64,000 bases of DNA from an uncultured Verrucomicrobiales bacterium (GTDB lineage: Bacteria > Verrucomicrobiota > Verrucomicrobiia > Verrucomicrobiales > Akkermansiaceae), in NCBI GenBank assembly GCA_947039485.1, contig CAMQZC010000012.1, positions 1 through 64,000 on the forward strand, written 5' to 3'. Made by a program: the position numbers and the translations under genes. Shown piece by piece: positions 8,959-18,471 of this stretch. Each line of letters begins with the position of its first letter. The first letter of the stretch is position 1. The notes beneath the pieces were generated by a model. It was not told the origin of the DNA. It was given only the letters and a program-made list of their open reading frames with translations, and searched no databases.

Positions 8959-10530
8959 ATGAAAATACTCATCCCCACCAAATTGGATAATGCCGCTGGT
9001 GCAACGCTCATGGCCGAAGGTCACGTAGTGATACAAGCCCCTGATACAGCACTTGATGTTCTCGCAGCAGCACACCCCGATACATTTGGTATCATCGTGA
9101 GATCAGAAAAGGTCACCCCAGCCATCATGGACTCACTGCCCAAGCTCAAGTGCATCATTCGCGCAGGTGCAGGCTATGACAACATCGACTACGTCTACGC
9201 ACGCAGCAAGAACATCGACGTGATGAACACCCCCGGCGCAAACTCCAACGCCGTCGCGGAGGAGGTCATCGCCATGATTCTCGCAGCCTACCGCTACATC
9301 GTCCCCGGTGACACAAGCACACGCGCAGGTGAGTGGAACAAGAAGCACTATCTTGGTAGCGAGCTCACCCACAAGACTGTAGGCATCCTTGGTCTGGGTC
9401 ACATCGGTAGCCTGCTCGTCAAGCGCCTCACTGGCTTTGAGTGCACCGTACTCGGTTATGATCACTTCCTCTCACGCCAGCGCGCACTCAACATCGGCGC
9501 TGAGCCAGCGGATCTGGATCAGATTTTCTCCACAGCTGACGTCATCTCTATCCATGTCCCAGGTGGTCCATCCACCCAAAAGATGATTACACGAGAGCTG
9601 CTCAGCAAGCTCAAGGACGGTGCCATGCTTATCAACTGCTCACGCTACGGCGTTGTTGATGAGGACGCTATCCGCGCCCTTCGTGCCGAGGGTCAGAATA
9701 TCATCTACTGCACCGATGTGCATCCCAAGGACACAGCAGCGATGCAGCCCTCCGCCGACGTAGCTGACATCATGCTGCCCCACCTTGGCGCCAACACCAA
9801 GGAAGCCAACAAGATGGCAGCCATGCGCTCAGCCAAGCAGATGAACAACTTCATCAGCAAGAACGACACACGCTGCGTCGTCAATGCTGAATCTACAACC
9901 GACCTCAACCCTGCAAACTTGGAGCTCGCCCAAAAGCTCTCACGCCTCTGCTACACGGCAGGCGGCTGCAAGCCCATCCGCAAGATTGAGTGCACCTTCT
10001 ACAACAACCTGCGCTCCTACCGCAAGTGGTTCACCCCCTCCATCCTTGAAGGAGCTGTACCCGGAGCAGAGCGCGGTCTCATGCCTACAGCCGCAGAGAC
10101 ATCACTGCGCGAGCACGGCATCATCTTCAAGGCTCGCGAGCCAAAGGATGACAAACACTATGATGACGCTCTCACCATCGACCTCTTTATGGAGAACGAC
10201 AAGGGCGAGCAATTCAAGACAAGCGTACGTGGTATGGTCGTTGACGGTGCCCCCGTCGTCTCCCGAATCGGCCAGTTTGACAACCTCTATGCAGCCCTTT
10301 CAGGCCACACCCTCGCCCTGCGCTACACTGACCGACCCGGCGTCATCGCCAGCATCGCCAGTATCCTTGCCACCGAGGAGATCAACATTGAGAACATTGT
10401 CGCCCCCCTCAACCCTCAGACAGGCGAATCCCTCGCCCTACTCAAGACCAACAAGCCCGTCAGTGCAGAACTCACTGCGGCCATCGCTAAAGCAATTGAT
10501 GCCAATCATCACATTAGCCTGAGCATGTAA
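8959..10530 (+). CDS. serA: D-3-phosphoglycerate dehydrogenase with C-terminal ACT domain
   Basis: First committed step of serine synthesis, oxidising 3-phosphoglycerate with NAD. The ATG at 8959 (MKILIPTKLDN) gives 523 residues. Visible: RAGAGYDNID, the Rossmann motif GILGLGHIGS, LINCSRYGVVDEDA with the catalytic arginine region, and LPHLGANTKEA with the catalytic histidine. A long insertion domain (~320-440) precedes a C-terminal ACT domain (YTDRPGVIASIASILA), typical of the long, feedback-regulated SerA type, so serine inhibition is likely. An open frame extends 39 codons upstream into the DUF1015 gene but shows no family similarity. Ends at a strong terminator. Confidence 0.93.
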   Translation: MKILIPTKLDNAAGATLMAEGHVVIQAPDTALDVLAAAHPDTFGIIVRSEKVTPAIMDSLPKLKCIIRAGAGYDNIDYVYARSKNIDVMNTPGANSNAVAEEVIAMILAAYRYIVPGDTSTRAGEWNKKHYLGSELTHKTVGILGLGHIGSLLVKRLTGFECTVLGYDHFLSRQRALNIGAEPADLDQIFSTADVISIHVPGGPSTQKMITRELLSKLKDGAMLINCSRYGVVDEDAIRALRAEGQNIIYCTDVHPKDTAAMQPSADVADIMLPHLGANTKEANKMAAMRSAKQMNNFISKNDTRCVVNAESTTDLNPANLELAQKLSRLCYTAGGCKPIRKIECTFYNNLRSYRKWFTPSILEGAVPGAERGLMPTAAETSLREHGIIFKAREPKDDKHYDDALTIDLFMENDKGEQFKTSVRGMVVDGAPVVSRIGQFDNLYAALSGHTLALRYTDRPGVIASIASILATEEINIENIVAPLNPQTGESLALLKTNKPVSAELTAAIAKAIDANHHISLSM

Positions 10531-10549
10531 GCCTCGAGAACAACTCTCA

Positions 10550-10588
10550 CAGCCCTCGCAGATATCACTCTGCGGGGGCTGTCTTTTT
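10550..10588 (+). terminator. Rho-independent terminator after serA
   Basis: Stem ACAGCCCTCGCAG / CTGCGGGGGCTGT (one T-G wobble) followed by CTTTTTATTT, 20 bases after the serA stop. Confidence 0.9.
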
Positions 10589-10616
10589 ATTTCCCAAGCA
10601 CAGCCACAATTTCTTG

Positions 10617-10645
10617 TTGGCTAGTGCTCAGGCCTGTGATAAGAT
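10617..10645 (+). promoter_or_regulatory. Promoter of the exported four-gene operon
   Basis: TTGGCT (10617-10622), 17-base spacer, TAAGAT (10640-10645). The chosen ATG at 10653 starts only 7 bases after the -10 box, so the mRNA would begin at or beside the start codon. Confidence 0.6.
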
Positions 10646-10652
10646 AGGGACT

Positions 10653-12557
10653 ATGAGCAAGTATTCTCTCATTGCCGTCGGGCTCGCCGCCCTCAGCCTC
10701 TCAGCTCTCAGTCTCACATCCTGCAAGCCCCAGAGTGCCACCACTGCTGCACAGGAGCAATTGCAGCAAATTATTGAGGAGGTAATTAAGAGCGAGGATA
10801 TCAGCAATGAGGATGATACAGAAGCAATACTCCAGATCCTCAGCGATTTCCGCGCCACAGCTAACGCCAATGAAGCTCACGAGCAAAGTAAGCTAAGCAT
10901 CCTCCACCTCGCGGCCATCTATAAGAAGATTGATCTCATGCGCTGCCTGCTTGCTGATGGCGCAGACCCCAATGCGCAGTCACTCTACAAAGCTTATGAC
11001 AGCGGGGATTTCGAGCTAGGTGATACCGTCCTAGGCTTTGCGTGCTACGACATGCTCGGAGATACGAACAATGATGAGATGATTGCCTGCATTGATTTAC
11101 TCCTCGCCCACGGGGCAGACATCAGCAAGCTCGGTCCTATGAATATGCGCGTCATGGACACCGCAGGCATACACCCTGAGCATGAGGAAGTCTTCCGCCA
11201 CGTGCGCAAGCTCACACCGAATCATCAGAAAGGCTGGATACGACGCGATGGCGTCAAAATTTCTAGCTTTCACATGCCGAGTCTGCACAGTTGGACAAAC
11301 AGCCTCTACGAGATGATTCAAGAGGGATACGATGTCAACGAAATCTCCACACATGAAAAGCTAACCCCCTTGCACATCAACATAAACAAGGGGGGAGAAC
11401 TGGGCTATATCGACCTCCTACTCAAGAACGGCGCCAAGATTAATGCCGTGGACATCCACGGACGCAGCCCCCTCTACCTACTCTGCAGCAAGCTCATAGA
11501 GATGAAGATGGATGATGCCAAGGAGCTCCAAATAGCCAACAAGATATCCTTCCTACTCAACAAGGGCGCTGACCCTTATCAGGTAGCAGATGCTGATGTC
11601 AACTTCCCCGGATTCTGCCCCTACGACTTCCTGAGCAGCTCACCGGAAATCCTCCAGAGCGTTATCGAGCTGGGACACAAGCTTGAGGCTCCCGCCATCA
11701 TCCTCACAGAGCCCAGCCCTCAGATGCTCGCACTGCTCGCTCGACTCAATCCCGCCAGTGACGAGGAAATCCTTGAGCTCGCCCCCCAGTGGGAGAAAGT
11801 CCGCGATATACTCCTGCATGATGGGGAGCTCTGCCATCACGAGCTCTATGCGCCGGCCATCAAGTCCGCGCTCAACATCCTCGCAGACATCAATCCTGCA
11901 CAGGCCAATGAGATTGTAGCGAATCTCCCCGTATGGAGCACCCCAGAAAAGACGGTCAGCAGCTGCGGCTGCGCTGACACCCTACACCTCCTAGACCCCC
12001 TCATTGAGGCGATGAATGAGCGCAGCGAATACCAGCTACCAGCCCCAATGATTAGCTCCGTACTCAACTCATTTATCAAGGATAATCGCCTGCGCGAGGC
12101 CTGCAAGCTCGTCCCCCTGCTCAACCGTATCCCCGAAGGAAAAGCCATCATTGAGACTCTGCGAGAGTCCCCTGAGCTCGCCCTACGCGCAGGAGCCGTA
12201 TCCGCCCAGCTGGAGGCCGCAGGACTCCCTCAAGCCCGAGATGGAGAAGTCCAAAAATGGCTCGCCCTGCATGATGGTGACAGCAGCGACCCCAGAATCG
12301 CCAAGGCACTTGAGCTCACCACACTCAACGAGATCTGGTTTGAGGCGCCTACAGAGGAGCAGACTAAGCGCATCGAGAGCATCCTGCTGGAGATTGGCGC
12401 GCAAAAGGCCGCTGACTTCTACCGCCAAATCATCCCCCTGCTCCAAGACCCCGAGAAGCTCGACAACGCTCTTGAGGAGGATCAGAGCTGGGTCCTCGAG
12501 CTCGAAGAACTCATCGGTCTCTACATCCTCAACAACAAAGAAGCCTTTCTCAAATAA
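10653..12557 (+). CDS. Ankyrin-repeat lipoprotein
   Basis: Starts at ATG 10653 (MSKYSLIAVG); a frame 13 codons longer has no signal. Residues 1-24 are a lipoprotein signal with lipobox LTSC (21-24). The 634-residue product carries ankyrin repeats in its first half: ILHLAAIYKKIDLMRCLLAD followed by GADPNAQ, then a degenerate unit ending LLLAHGADISKL, then LTPLHININKGG ... LLLKNGAKINA and SPLYLLC ... FLLNKGADPYQ. The second half is alpha-helical and Leu/Ala/Glu-rich. Ankyrin repeats mediate protein binding; here on the periplasmic side. It leads an operon of four exported proteins with gaps of 2, 12 and 5 bases. Partner unknown. Confidence 0.85.
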   Translation: MSKYSLIAVGLAALSLSALSLTSCKPQSATTAAQEQLQQIIEEVIKSEDISNEDDTEAILQILSDFRATANANEAHEQSKLSILHLAAIYKKIDLMRCLLADGADPNAQSLYKAYDSGDFELGDTVLGFACYDMLGDTNNDEMIACIDLLLAHGADISKLGPMNMRVMDTAGIHPEHEEVFRHVRKLTPNHQKGWIRRDGVKISSFHMPSLHSWTNSLYEMIQEGYDVNEISTHEKLTPLHININKGGELGYIDLLLKNGAKINAVDIHGRSPLYLLCSKLIEMKMDDAKELQIANKISFLLNKGADPYQVADADVNFPGFCPYDFLSSSPEILQSVIELGHKLEAPAIILTEPSPQMLALLARLNPASDEEILELAPQWEKVRDILLHDGELCHHELYAPAIKSALNILADINPAQANEIVANLPVWSTPEKTVSSCGCADTLHLLDPLIEAMNERSEYQLPAPMISSVLNSFIKDNRLREACKLVPLLNRIPEGKAIIETLRESPELALRAGAVSAQLEAAGLPQARDGEVQKWLALHDGDSSDPRIAKALELTTLNEIWFEAPTEEQTKRIESILLEIGAQKAADFYRQIIPLLQDPEKLDNALEEDQSWVLELEELIGLYILNNKEAFLK

Positions 12558-12559
12558 GC

Positions 12560-13534
12560 ATGCTCTGCCGCCTCTCCAAATGGAGCATCATCCGCATGCT
12601 CCCCACTCTAGCTCTCAGCACTAGCCCCCTAGCTGCGCAGGATGAGCCAGCGAGCGCCATGCCCAGCCCTCAGCTCCAGGCTGAGCCCAGCGCTAAGGGG
12701 CCTAGCACAGAGGAGTGCATGGACTACCTGCTCTACCTCCTAAGCAAGAGTCCTGAGAGTGATTTGCAGCGCAAACAAGGCATCAGAGACAGCCTCGACT
12801 ACCTCTACAAGAACAAACTTGAGGAGAGCCGTCCCCTCATCGATCAGATGCAGATATGGCAGCACAGCGAGCACTTCCTTGAGGCCATCCCCAGCTACTT
12901 TCTCCATGAGCTGCTACGCTACCAATGGCCAGTCGCAGAGGCAAGCCTGCTTAGCGCACTAGACAAGCTCCACAGCATGAGCCCCACAGACAACAATGAC
13001 ATGATTGACTGCGCCGCTGGCATCCCCATGGGCAAAATCATGATTCTGCTTGAGCCGTACATCAAAGAGAAGCATCGCCAGCGCTTACGCCAATACAGCC
13101 AATCCAACGATCTCGACCTCGCGCAGGCAGCCTACCGCAGCCTCCTCATCCTCGATAAACTCCCCCAGCCAACCCTGAGCAATCTCGTGGAGAAAACCTG
13201 GGGCGTGAGCAATCTCGAGCAACTCCAAGCCCTCGATGAGAGCAGGCGTCGCGAGGCGGAGCTCATCGCCGCTGATGAGGGAGCACGCAGCGGCGTCTTT
13301 GCCCCGTGGGTCGATGCAGACCTACTTTGCCGCGCCAGCGCTGCCATGTTTGAGATGGGGCTCTACCGCCAAGCCATCGCCCTTAATAATTTCATTGACA
13401 AGAAGAACATGCAAATCACGCAAGGCGAGCAGCTCAACGCTGCCGTCGAGAACTACCGACTCATCCCCGGACCAGGTCTACGCCTCAAGCTCTCGACTCG
13501 CATCTACACCATCCCCGAGCTCTTCATCCCCTAA
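12560..13534 (+). CDS. Secreted helical protein of unknown function
   Basis: Not recognised. 324 residues beginning with a signal peptide that ends near LAAQDEP (residue ~26); a second in-frame ATG at 12596 (MLPTLALSTSPLAAQ) could be the true start. The mature protein is Leu/Glu/Arg-rich and looks like an alpha-helical repeat protein (SLLSALDKLHSM, AQAAYRSLLILDKL, LCRASAAMFEMGLYRQAIAL). The start lies 2 bases after the ankyrin gene's stop, so the two are translationally linked. Confidence 0.75.
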   Translation: MLCRLSKWSIIRMLPTLALSTSPLAAQDEPASAMPSPQLQAEPSAKGPSTEECMDYLLYLLSKSPESDLQRKQGIRDSLDYLYKNKLEESRPLIDQMQIWQHSEHFLEAIPSYFLHELLRYQWPVAEASLLSALDKLHSMSPTDNNDMIDCAAGIPMGKIMILLEPYIKEKHRQRLRQYSQSNDLDLAQAAYRSLLILDKLPQPTLSNLVEKTWGVSNLEQLQALDESRRREAELIAADEGARSGVFAPWVDADLLCRASAAMFEMGLYRQAIALNNFIDKKNMQITQGEQLNAAVENYRLIPGPGLRLKLSTRIYTIPELFIP

Positions 13535-13546
13535 TCGACAGACTCA

Positions 13547-14953
13547 ATGCATCCTATACTCAACAAATTAAGGAATTTCTGCTACTCCTACTGGCAGCTA
13601 CACCTGCTTTGCAGCATCCTCGTACTGATCGCCTGCGCAGGCATCCTCTGGCATGAGTTCCTCCCCACAGGTCTCCAGAGCCTTTGCAGCAACTACGCTG
13701 GACTCATCATCATCTTTAGCATCAGTATATCCGCCCTATTCGAGCTCGCTATCATAATCAGCAAATGTCTCAAGCTCAACAACTACGAGGCATTCTTACG
13801 CTTTATCACATGGATTGGCATCTGGGTCGGCGGCTGCTTTAGCATCTTTGCCCTGATGAGCTACCTGTGTGACATGCCAGCCACAGTCATCAACCACAGC
13901 CAACAGCTCATCAGCGAGCCCAGCGAGTCACGCATCCATCAGCCCGACGACATCCTGCGCGGCAACTTTGCGATGAGCATCCTCATTGACAGCGATAACA
14001 CAGAGGATATAAAGCTCCATAGCGCGAGCCAACTCTGCGCCCTTGAGTCCGAGCATCCACGGATTCTCAAGAGCTACCTCAGCAAATCACCCCGATGGAG
14101 CAACCCTCCCTCAGACAATTTTTATGCGGAACGCGGACACGTGGTCTTCATCCCCCAATCCAGTGGCAAGGAGCGCGTGCAAGGCGTGCACGCCGCCTTC
14201 CGCTACCTCAGTGAGGGCGAGGCCATGCCCAAGGGCTACATCGCAGTTAAACCGGGACAGGACTTCCCCAGCCCAGCCAGCGGGGCAGGCTCCAACAGTG
14301 CCTACATACCCGACCTCGCGCTCGATCTCGGGGGAGACTCCTTTCTCCTGCTCGCATGGAGAGGTCTTGGGACTGGTCAAGAAGCCAAACGCGCCATCAA
14401 TGCAGCCATCGCTGAGATTGACAATAGCCTCATCCCGCTCAAAGAAAGCCCCAATCGCAAGGGCATCAAGCTGATGCTGCAGAGCAAGAACAACTATTTA
14501 GGTCAGCAGGTGGAGCTGCGCCTCAGCGAGCCACCCTCACAGTTTGGCTGCTACCAAGCTGAGATTTACTGCAATACGGGAGAATCAGGCAGCCTCACCC
14601 TCATCATCAAGGAGAAGATAAGCGATCGCACCCTGCGCATCTTTAGCTTCCCAGCCCAGCACTCTGGAGAGGAGAAGGAAACCTTCCGCCACGAGATACC
14701 CCAGTCACGCCCCACCGGAATTAGCAATGCGCGATGGCGCCAGCTGAGCGGAAAAATCGACAATAAGCTCCCCCTCTTTAACATCCTAGAGGGGCAACTG
14801 CACCACCCCTTTGTAGCCGAGTTTGAGCTCTGGTTCACCCCCAGTGACTACAGCAAGCCCAAGCAACTCCTCCTCACCAAACTCTACCAAGTACAAACCT
14901 GCGCCCCAGACGCAACAAAAAGCGCAGAAAAACCTCGCGCCAACACACACTAA
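13547..14953 (+). CDS. Membrane protein with three N-terminal helices and periplasmic domain, unknown
   Basis: Not recognised. 468 residues; hydrophobic segments at ~15-36, ~48-72 and ~85-110, then a large soluble region (~115-468), probably periplasmic. The soluble part includes SGAGSNSAYIPDLALDLGGD and a beta-rich C-terminal half (VELRLSEPPSQFGCYQAEIY). It lies third in the exported operon, 12 bases after the previous gene, and could be the membrane anchor for the secreted helical, ankyrin and thioredoxin-like partners. That arrangement is inference. Confidence 0.75.
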   Translation: MHPILNKLRNFCYSYWQLHLLCSILVLIACAGILWHEFLPTGLQSLCSNYAGLIIIFSISISALFELAIIISKCLKLNNYEAFLRFITWIGIWVGGCFSIFALMSYLCDMPATVINHSQQLISEPSESRIHQPDDILRGNFAMSILIDSDNTEDIKLHSASQLCALESEHPRILKSYLSKSPRWSNPPSDNFYAERGHVVFIPQSSGKERVQGVHAAFRYLSEGEAMPKGYIAVKPGQDFPSPASGAGSNSAYIPDLALDLGGDSFLLLAWRGLGTGQEAKRAINAAIAEIDNSLIPLKESPNRKGIKLMLQSKNNYLGQQVELRLSEPPSQFGCYQAEIYCNTGESGSLTLIIKEKISDRTLRIFSFPAQHSGEEKETFRHEIPQSRPTGISNARWRQLSGKIDNKLPLFNILEGQLHHPFVAEFELWFTPSDYSKPKQLLLTKLYQVQTCAPDATKSAEKPRANTH

Positions 14954-14958
14954 ATACC

Positions 14959-16248
14959 ATGCAAAAGATTCTCGCAATTAGCAGCCTCTTCTTTCTCTCC
15001 CTCAGCAGCCAAGCAGATGAGCAGAGCATGAATACCGTCCTCGAGACCTGGCAGCAGCAGACAGAAAGCTTCCAAGAGAGCCTTGATGCCGCCAGCAGCC
15101 CCATTGAGAAGCAAGAAGTCATGCAGCTCGCCCCCAACCCATCCAGCATCGCAAAGAAGCTCTGGGCCTCCATCTCTGCGCGCTGCGGTAGCCGCGAGAT
15201 CATCGCGCCGCTCAGCCAGCGTGAGAGACGGCGAGGGCTCCAGACCAAGAGCCGACGCGTGCATACATTTGAGTACGAGGAGCCATGGGCAGCCCCTGCC
15301 GTCATCTGGTTCATCCAGCATCCAGAGCAGCTCAGGGCATGCCTGCACCCCACGCGCGTCAGCGCCATGGGCAAGGCCCTCATCAGCGCCACCGAGCGCG
15401 TGCACTTCCGCAGCCCACATATCGCTGACGCCTGCGCTCAAATCGCATCAGAAAACAGCCTCAATGGCTACAAGCTCTTGGAGAAGATCTATCTCAACAA
15501 CAACGACTTGACCTGCGCCGCCTGTGCCGCCCTTGGCATGAGCATCATGCTACAGCAGGAGGAGATATCAGCCATTGAGGGCAGCAAGCAAATTGCCAAT
15601 GCAAAGAGCCTCTACTACCTCAAGCGATCCCTACAAATAGCACCCAAGAACAGCCTCTTTGGCAACACAAGCCTCGACAGAGTGGCGCTTGAACAGATCT
15701 ATCTACTCTCCAAGCTCAGCATCGGCGCCCTCCCCCCGCAAATCCAAATCAGCGACCAAGCAGGCAGCAAGCATCTCGTCCCTAGCAGCACCCAGCCCTA
15801 CCTCCTCTTCTTCTGGAGTCCGCAGGAAGAAGTTGGGCAGCGCATCATCCAGCAGATTGACGCGCTGCTGCTGCAACATCCCAAGCTTGCCATCTACCCC
15901 ATCTGCACGGGCATGAGCCTCGATGAATTAGCGCAGCTCCAGCAAGAGATGGCAATCAAGCAACCCCTCTACCTCGACGAGACCGGGGCAGGAGGACTCG
16001 CCTACCGCATCAAGCAACTACCCTACGCAGCCCTCATCTCGCATCGCGGCCGCCTGCTCTACCTCGGCTACCCCGATATGAAGCTACAGGTTGCGCTCGC
16101 TAACTACAAGAAAGAAACACAGCTAGACCAACGAGCAGTAGCGCCCAAAGCAGCTACTCCACCAGCCCCCCTCCCAGCGCCAGCGCTGCCCGAAATAGAG
16201 GCAAGCTCTGAGACAGCACCCAAGCTGCGAGATATGCCGAAGTTTTGA
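14959..16248 (+). CDS. Exported thioredoxin-fold (TlpA-like) protein lacking the CXXC motif
   Basis: 429 residues with a signal peptide ending near SSQADEQ. A helical central part precedes a thioredoxin-like domain (~265-395): QISDQAGSKHLVPSSTQPYL, then LFFWSPQEEVGQRIIQQIDA where redox-active members have WCxxC, then a cis-proline-like LPYAALISHRGRLLYLGYP. With no CXXC it cannot act as a classic disulfide oxidoreductase, so a binding or scaffold role is more likely. The tail is Pro/Ala-rich. It closes the exported operon, 5 bases after the previous stop. Confidence 0.75.
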   Translation: MQKILAISSLFFLSLSSQADEQSMNTVLETWQQQTESFQESLDAASSPIEKQEVMQLAPNPSSIAKKLWASISARCGSREIIAPLSQRERRRGLQTKSRRVHTFEYEEPWAAPAVIWFIQHPEQLRACLHPTRVSAMGKALISATERVHFRSPHIADACAQIASENSLNGYKLLEKIYLNNNDLTCAACAALGMSIMLQQEEISAIEGSKQIANAKSLYYLKRSLQIAPKNSLFGNTSLDRVALEQIYLLSKLSIGALPPQIQISDQAGSKHLVPSSTQPYLLFFWSPQEEVGQRIIQQIDALLLQHPKLAIYPICTGMSLDELAQLQQEMAIKQPLYLDETGAGGLAYRIKQLPYAALISHRGRLLYLGYPDMKLQVALANYKKETQLDQRAVAPKAATPPAPLPAPALPEIEASSETAPKLRDMPKF

Positions 16249-16259
16249 ACGCTTTAGAC

Positions 16260-16287
16260 GTGACAAACAAGCTATTTTTGCTATAAT
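16260..16287 (+). promoter_or_regulatory. Promoter of dapA operon
   Basis: GTGACA (16260-16265), 16-base spacer, perfect TATAAT (16282-16287). The dapA ATG is 14 bases beyond the -10 box, leaving a leader of about 7-8 bases. Confidence 0.75.
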
Positions 16288-16301
16288 ACCAGCTCGATAC
16301 T

Positions 16302-17183
16302 ATGAAATTCAAGGGCCTTTACACAGCTATCATTACTCCCTTCAAGGACAACCAAGTTGACGTTGAAGCATTTCGCAATCTCGTAGAGATGCAAATCGCA
16401 GCTGGCGTCGACGGCATCGTCGCTGTCGGCACAACTGGCGAATCCCCCACCCTCAGCCATGAGGAGCATATGGAGGTCATCCGCCTTGCAATTGAGTTTA
16501 GCAACAAGCGCTGTCAAGTAATCGCTGGTACGGGCTCCAACGCCACGGATGAAGCAATCATCATGACGCAAGAAGCTGCTCGCATGGGTGCTGATGGTAG
16601 CCTGCAAGTCTGCCCCTACTACAACAAACCTAGCAACGAGGGCCTCTACCAACATTTCAAAGCCATTGCAAAGAGCTGCGACATGCCCATCATGCTCTAC
16701 AACGTCCCCGGACGCAGCGGCATCGAGATCCCCGTTGAGACAGTCGCACGCCTTGCCGCGGACTGCCCCAACATCGTCTCCATCAAGGAAGCAGGCGGCA
16801 AAATTGAGCGCATCGATCAAATCCGCGCCCTCGTCCACGAGGACTTCAGCATCCTGAGCGGTGATGACGCCCTCACCGTCCCCTTCATCAGCTGCGGCGC
16901 CCACGGGCTCGTCTCCGTCACCTCTAACATCGCGCCTGCGCAGATGAAGCAACTCGTCGATGCAGCCATATTAGGCGATGGCAAGCGAGCCTCTGCCCTG
17001 CAGAAGAAGTACTACCCCCTCATGACAGGACTCATGACCCTAGAGAACAACCCCTGCCCCATCAAGGCCGCGCACGCGCTGGCTGGCGACTGTGGCTGGG
17101 AAATTCGTCTCCCCCTCGTCCCCCTTGCCGCAAGCAAGCGCGAGCAGCTCAGCGAGCTACTGACTCAATTTGACCTCATCTAA
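16302..17183 (+). CDS. dapA: 4-hydroxy-tetrahydrodipicolinate synthase
   Basis: Condenses pyruvate and aspartate semialdehyde in lysine/diaminopimelate synthesis. 293 residues, standard length. Motifs: AVGTTGESPTL (pyruvate-binding GTTGES, 43-48), CPYYNKPSNEGLYQHF, the proton-relay tyrosine in YNVPGR, and the Schiff-base lysine in SIKEAGG. First gene of dapA-dapB-folK-panB, followed after 20 bases by dapB. Confidence 0.96.
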   Translation: MKFKGLYTAIITPFKDNQVDVEAFRNLVEMQIAAGVDGIVAVGTTGESPTLSHEEHMEVIRLAIEFSNKRCQVIAGTGSNATDEAIIMTQEAARMGADGSLQVCPYYNKPSNEGLYQHFKAIAKSCDMPIMLYNVPGRSGIEIPVETVARLAADCPNIVSIKEAGGKIERIDQIRALVHEDFSILSGDDALTVPFISCGAHGLVSVTSNIAPAQMKQLVDAAILGDGKRASALQKKYYPLMTGLMTLENNPCPIKAAHALAGDCGWEIRLPLVPLAASKREQLSELLTQFDLI

Positions 17184-17203
17184 GATTCAACAATAGTAAT
17201 CAC

Positions 17204-17938
17204 ATGAGCAACATTCTCATCACAGGCATCTCTGGCCGTATGGGTCAGGCCATCCTCGAGGCTGTCAAGAGCAACGATGAGGCCAGCCTCGCCTCCACGC
17301 ATGACGCGGGTGAAAACATCACCGCAGCCATGACGGCAGCTGACATCAGCATTGACTTCTCCTTCCACGGCTTTACCTGCGAGCTTCTCAACGAAGCCAT
17401 CGCCCAACAAAAACCCCTCGTCATCGGCACAACAGGCCATAGTGATGAGGAGCGTGCCGCCATCGTAGAAGCAGCTAAGAGCATCCCCATCGTCTTTGCC
17501 TCCAACTACTCAGTCGGCGTCAACACCCTCTTTTGGCTGACCCGCAAGGCCACCCAAATTCTCCAAGGTTACGACATTGAGATCATCGAGATGCACCATC
17601 ATCACAAGCTTGATGCCCCCAGTGGCACCGCACGCAGCCTCGCTGAGATTGCCTGCGAGGAGAGCGGCCTATCCTACGACCAAGACGTCATGCACGGACG
17701 AGACGGCATCGTAGGCGCCCGCCCTCAAAAGCAAATTGGTATGCACTCCATGCGTGGTGGTGACGTCGTTGGTGACCACACCGTCATCTACGCTACGGAT
17801 GGAGAGCGCGTCGAGCTCACGCACAAGGCATCCAGCCGCATGACCTTTGCAACAGGTGCCGTCAAGGCAGCTCTCTGGCTCATGGACAAGCCCGCAGGTC
17901 TCTATGACATGCAGGACGTTCTGGGCTTTAAGAACTAA
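17204..17938 (+). CDS. dapB: 4-hydroxy-tetrahydrodipicolinate reductase
   Basis: Second enzyme after DapA in the diaminopimelate route, reducing the DapA product with NAD(P)H. 244 residues. N-terminal nucleotide-binding loop GISGRMGQAI; GTTGHSDEE; ASNYSVGVN; and the catalytic substrate-binding motif EMHHHHKLDAPSGTA. Ends with the conserved DVLGF. Twenty bases after dapA, twenty before folK. Confidence 0.96.
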   Translation: MSNILITGISGRMGQAILEAVKSNDEASLASTHDAGENITAAMTAADISIDFSFHGFTCELLNEAIAQQKPLVIGTTGHSDEERAAIVEAAKSIPIVFASNYSVGVNTLFWLTRKATQILQGYDIEIIEMHHHHKLDAPSGTARSLAEIACEESGLSYDQDVMHGRDGIVGARPQKQIGMHSMRGGDVVGDHTVIYATDGERVELTHKASSRMTFATGAVKAALWLMDKPAGLYDMQDVLGFKN

Positions 17939-17958
17939 TCTCACAGCCCGCTCACCCC

Positions 17959-18471
17959 ATGGCCGAGCAAGCCCAGCTCCACCGCGCCTTCCTGTCACTA
18001 GGTTCTAACTTAGGCGACAGGCTCAACAACATAGAGCGCGCATGCGACCAGCTCTATGAGCAATTTGGAGAGCTACGGCTCTCCCAGCTCTATGAGACAG
18101 CCCCTGTCGGCTGCCCCGACGGCTCCCCAAACTACCTCAATGCTGCCGTAGAGATTTACTGCGAGCTCACGCCCCATAGGCTCCTTGAGAGCTGCCTCTC
18201 TATTGAAGCATCCCTCGGGCGAGTGCGCAGCGGTATCCAAGGAGAAGCACGCAGCTGCGACATCGACATCATCAGCTATGATGATGTGCAGATTGAGGAT
18301 GACCGACTCTCTCTGCCCCACCCCCGAGCAGCAGAGCGCGGCTTTGTCCTGCGCCCCCTCTGCGATATCGACCCCCAGCTCCAGCTCCCAGGTCAGCAGC
18401 TCAACGTCAGCGAGCTACTCATGAACCTTGCTGAGCAAGACAAGTTTACAACCCAAGCCCTAGACCTATGA
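17959..18471 (+). CDS. folK: 2-amino-4-hydroxy-6-hydroxymethyldihydropteridine pyrophosphokinase (HPPK)
   Basis: Transfers pyrophosphate from ATP to the pterin in folate synthesis. 170 residues. Motifs: FLSLGSNLGDRL, YETAPVGCPDGSPNYLNAAV, SLGRVRSGIQGEARSCDIDI with the conserved RxxDxDI pattern, and LPHPRAAERGFVLRPL. Its stop overlaps the panB start as ATGA. Folate and pantothenate enzymes thus share an operon with lysine genes. Confidence 0.94.
   Translation: MAEQAQLHRAFLSLGSNLGDRLNNIERACDQLYEQFGELRLSQLYETAPVGCPDGSPNYLNAAVEIYCELTPHRLLESCLSIEASLGRVRSGIQGEARSCDIDIISYDDVQIEDDRLSLPHPRAAERGFVLRPLCDIDPQLQLPGQQLNVSELLMNLAEQDKFTTQALDL

Noticed and set aside
13547..14953. Three-helix operon protein as a known secretion-system component
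   Set aside because: Only membrane topology is suggestive; no motif of a secretion family is visible.
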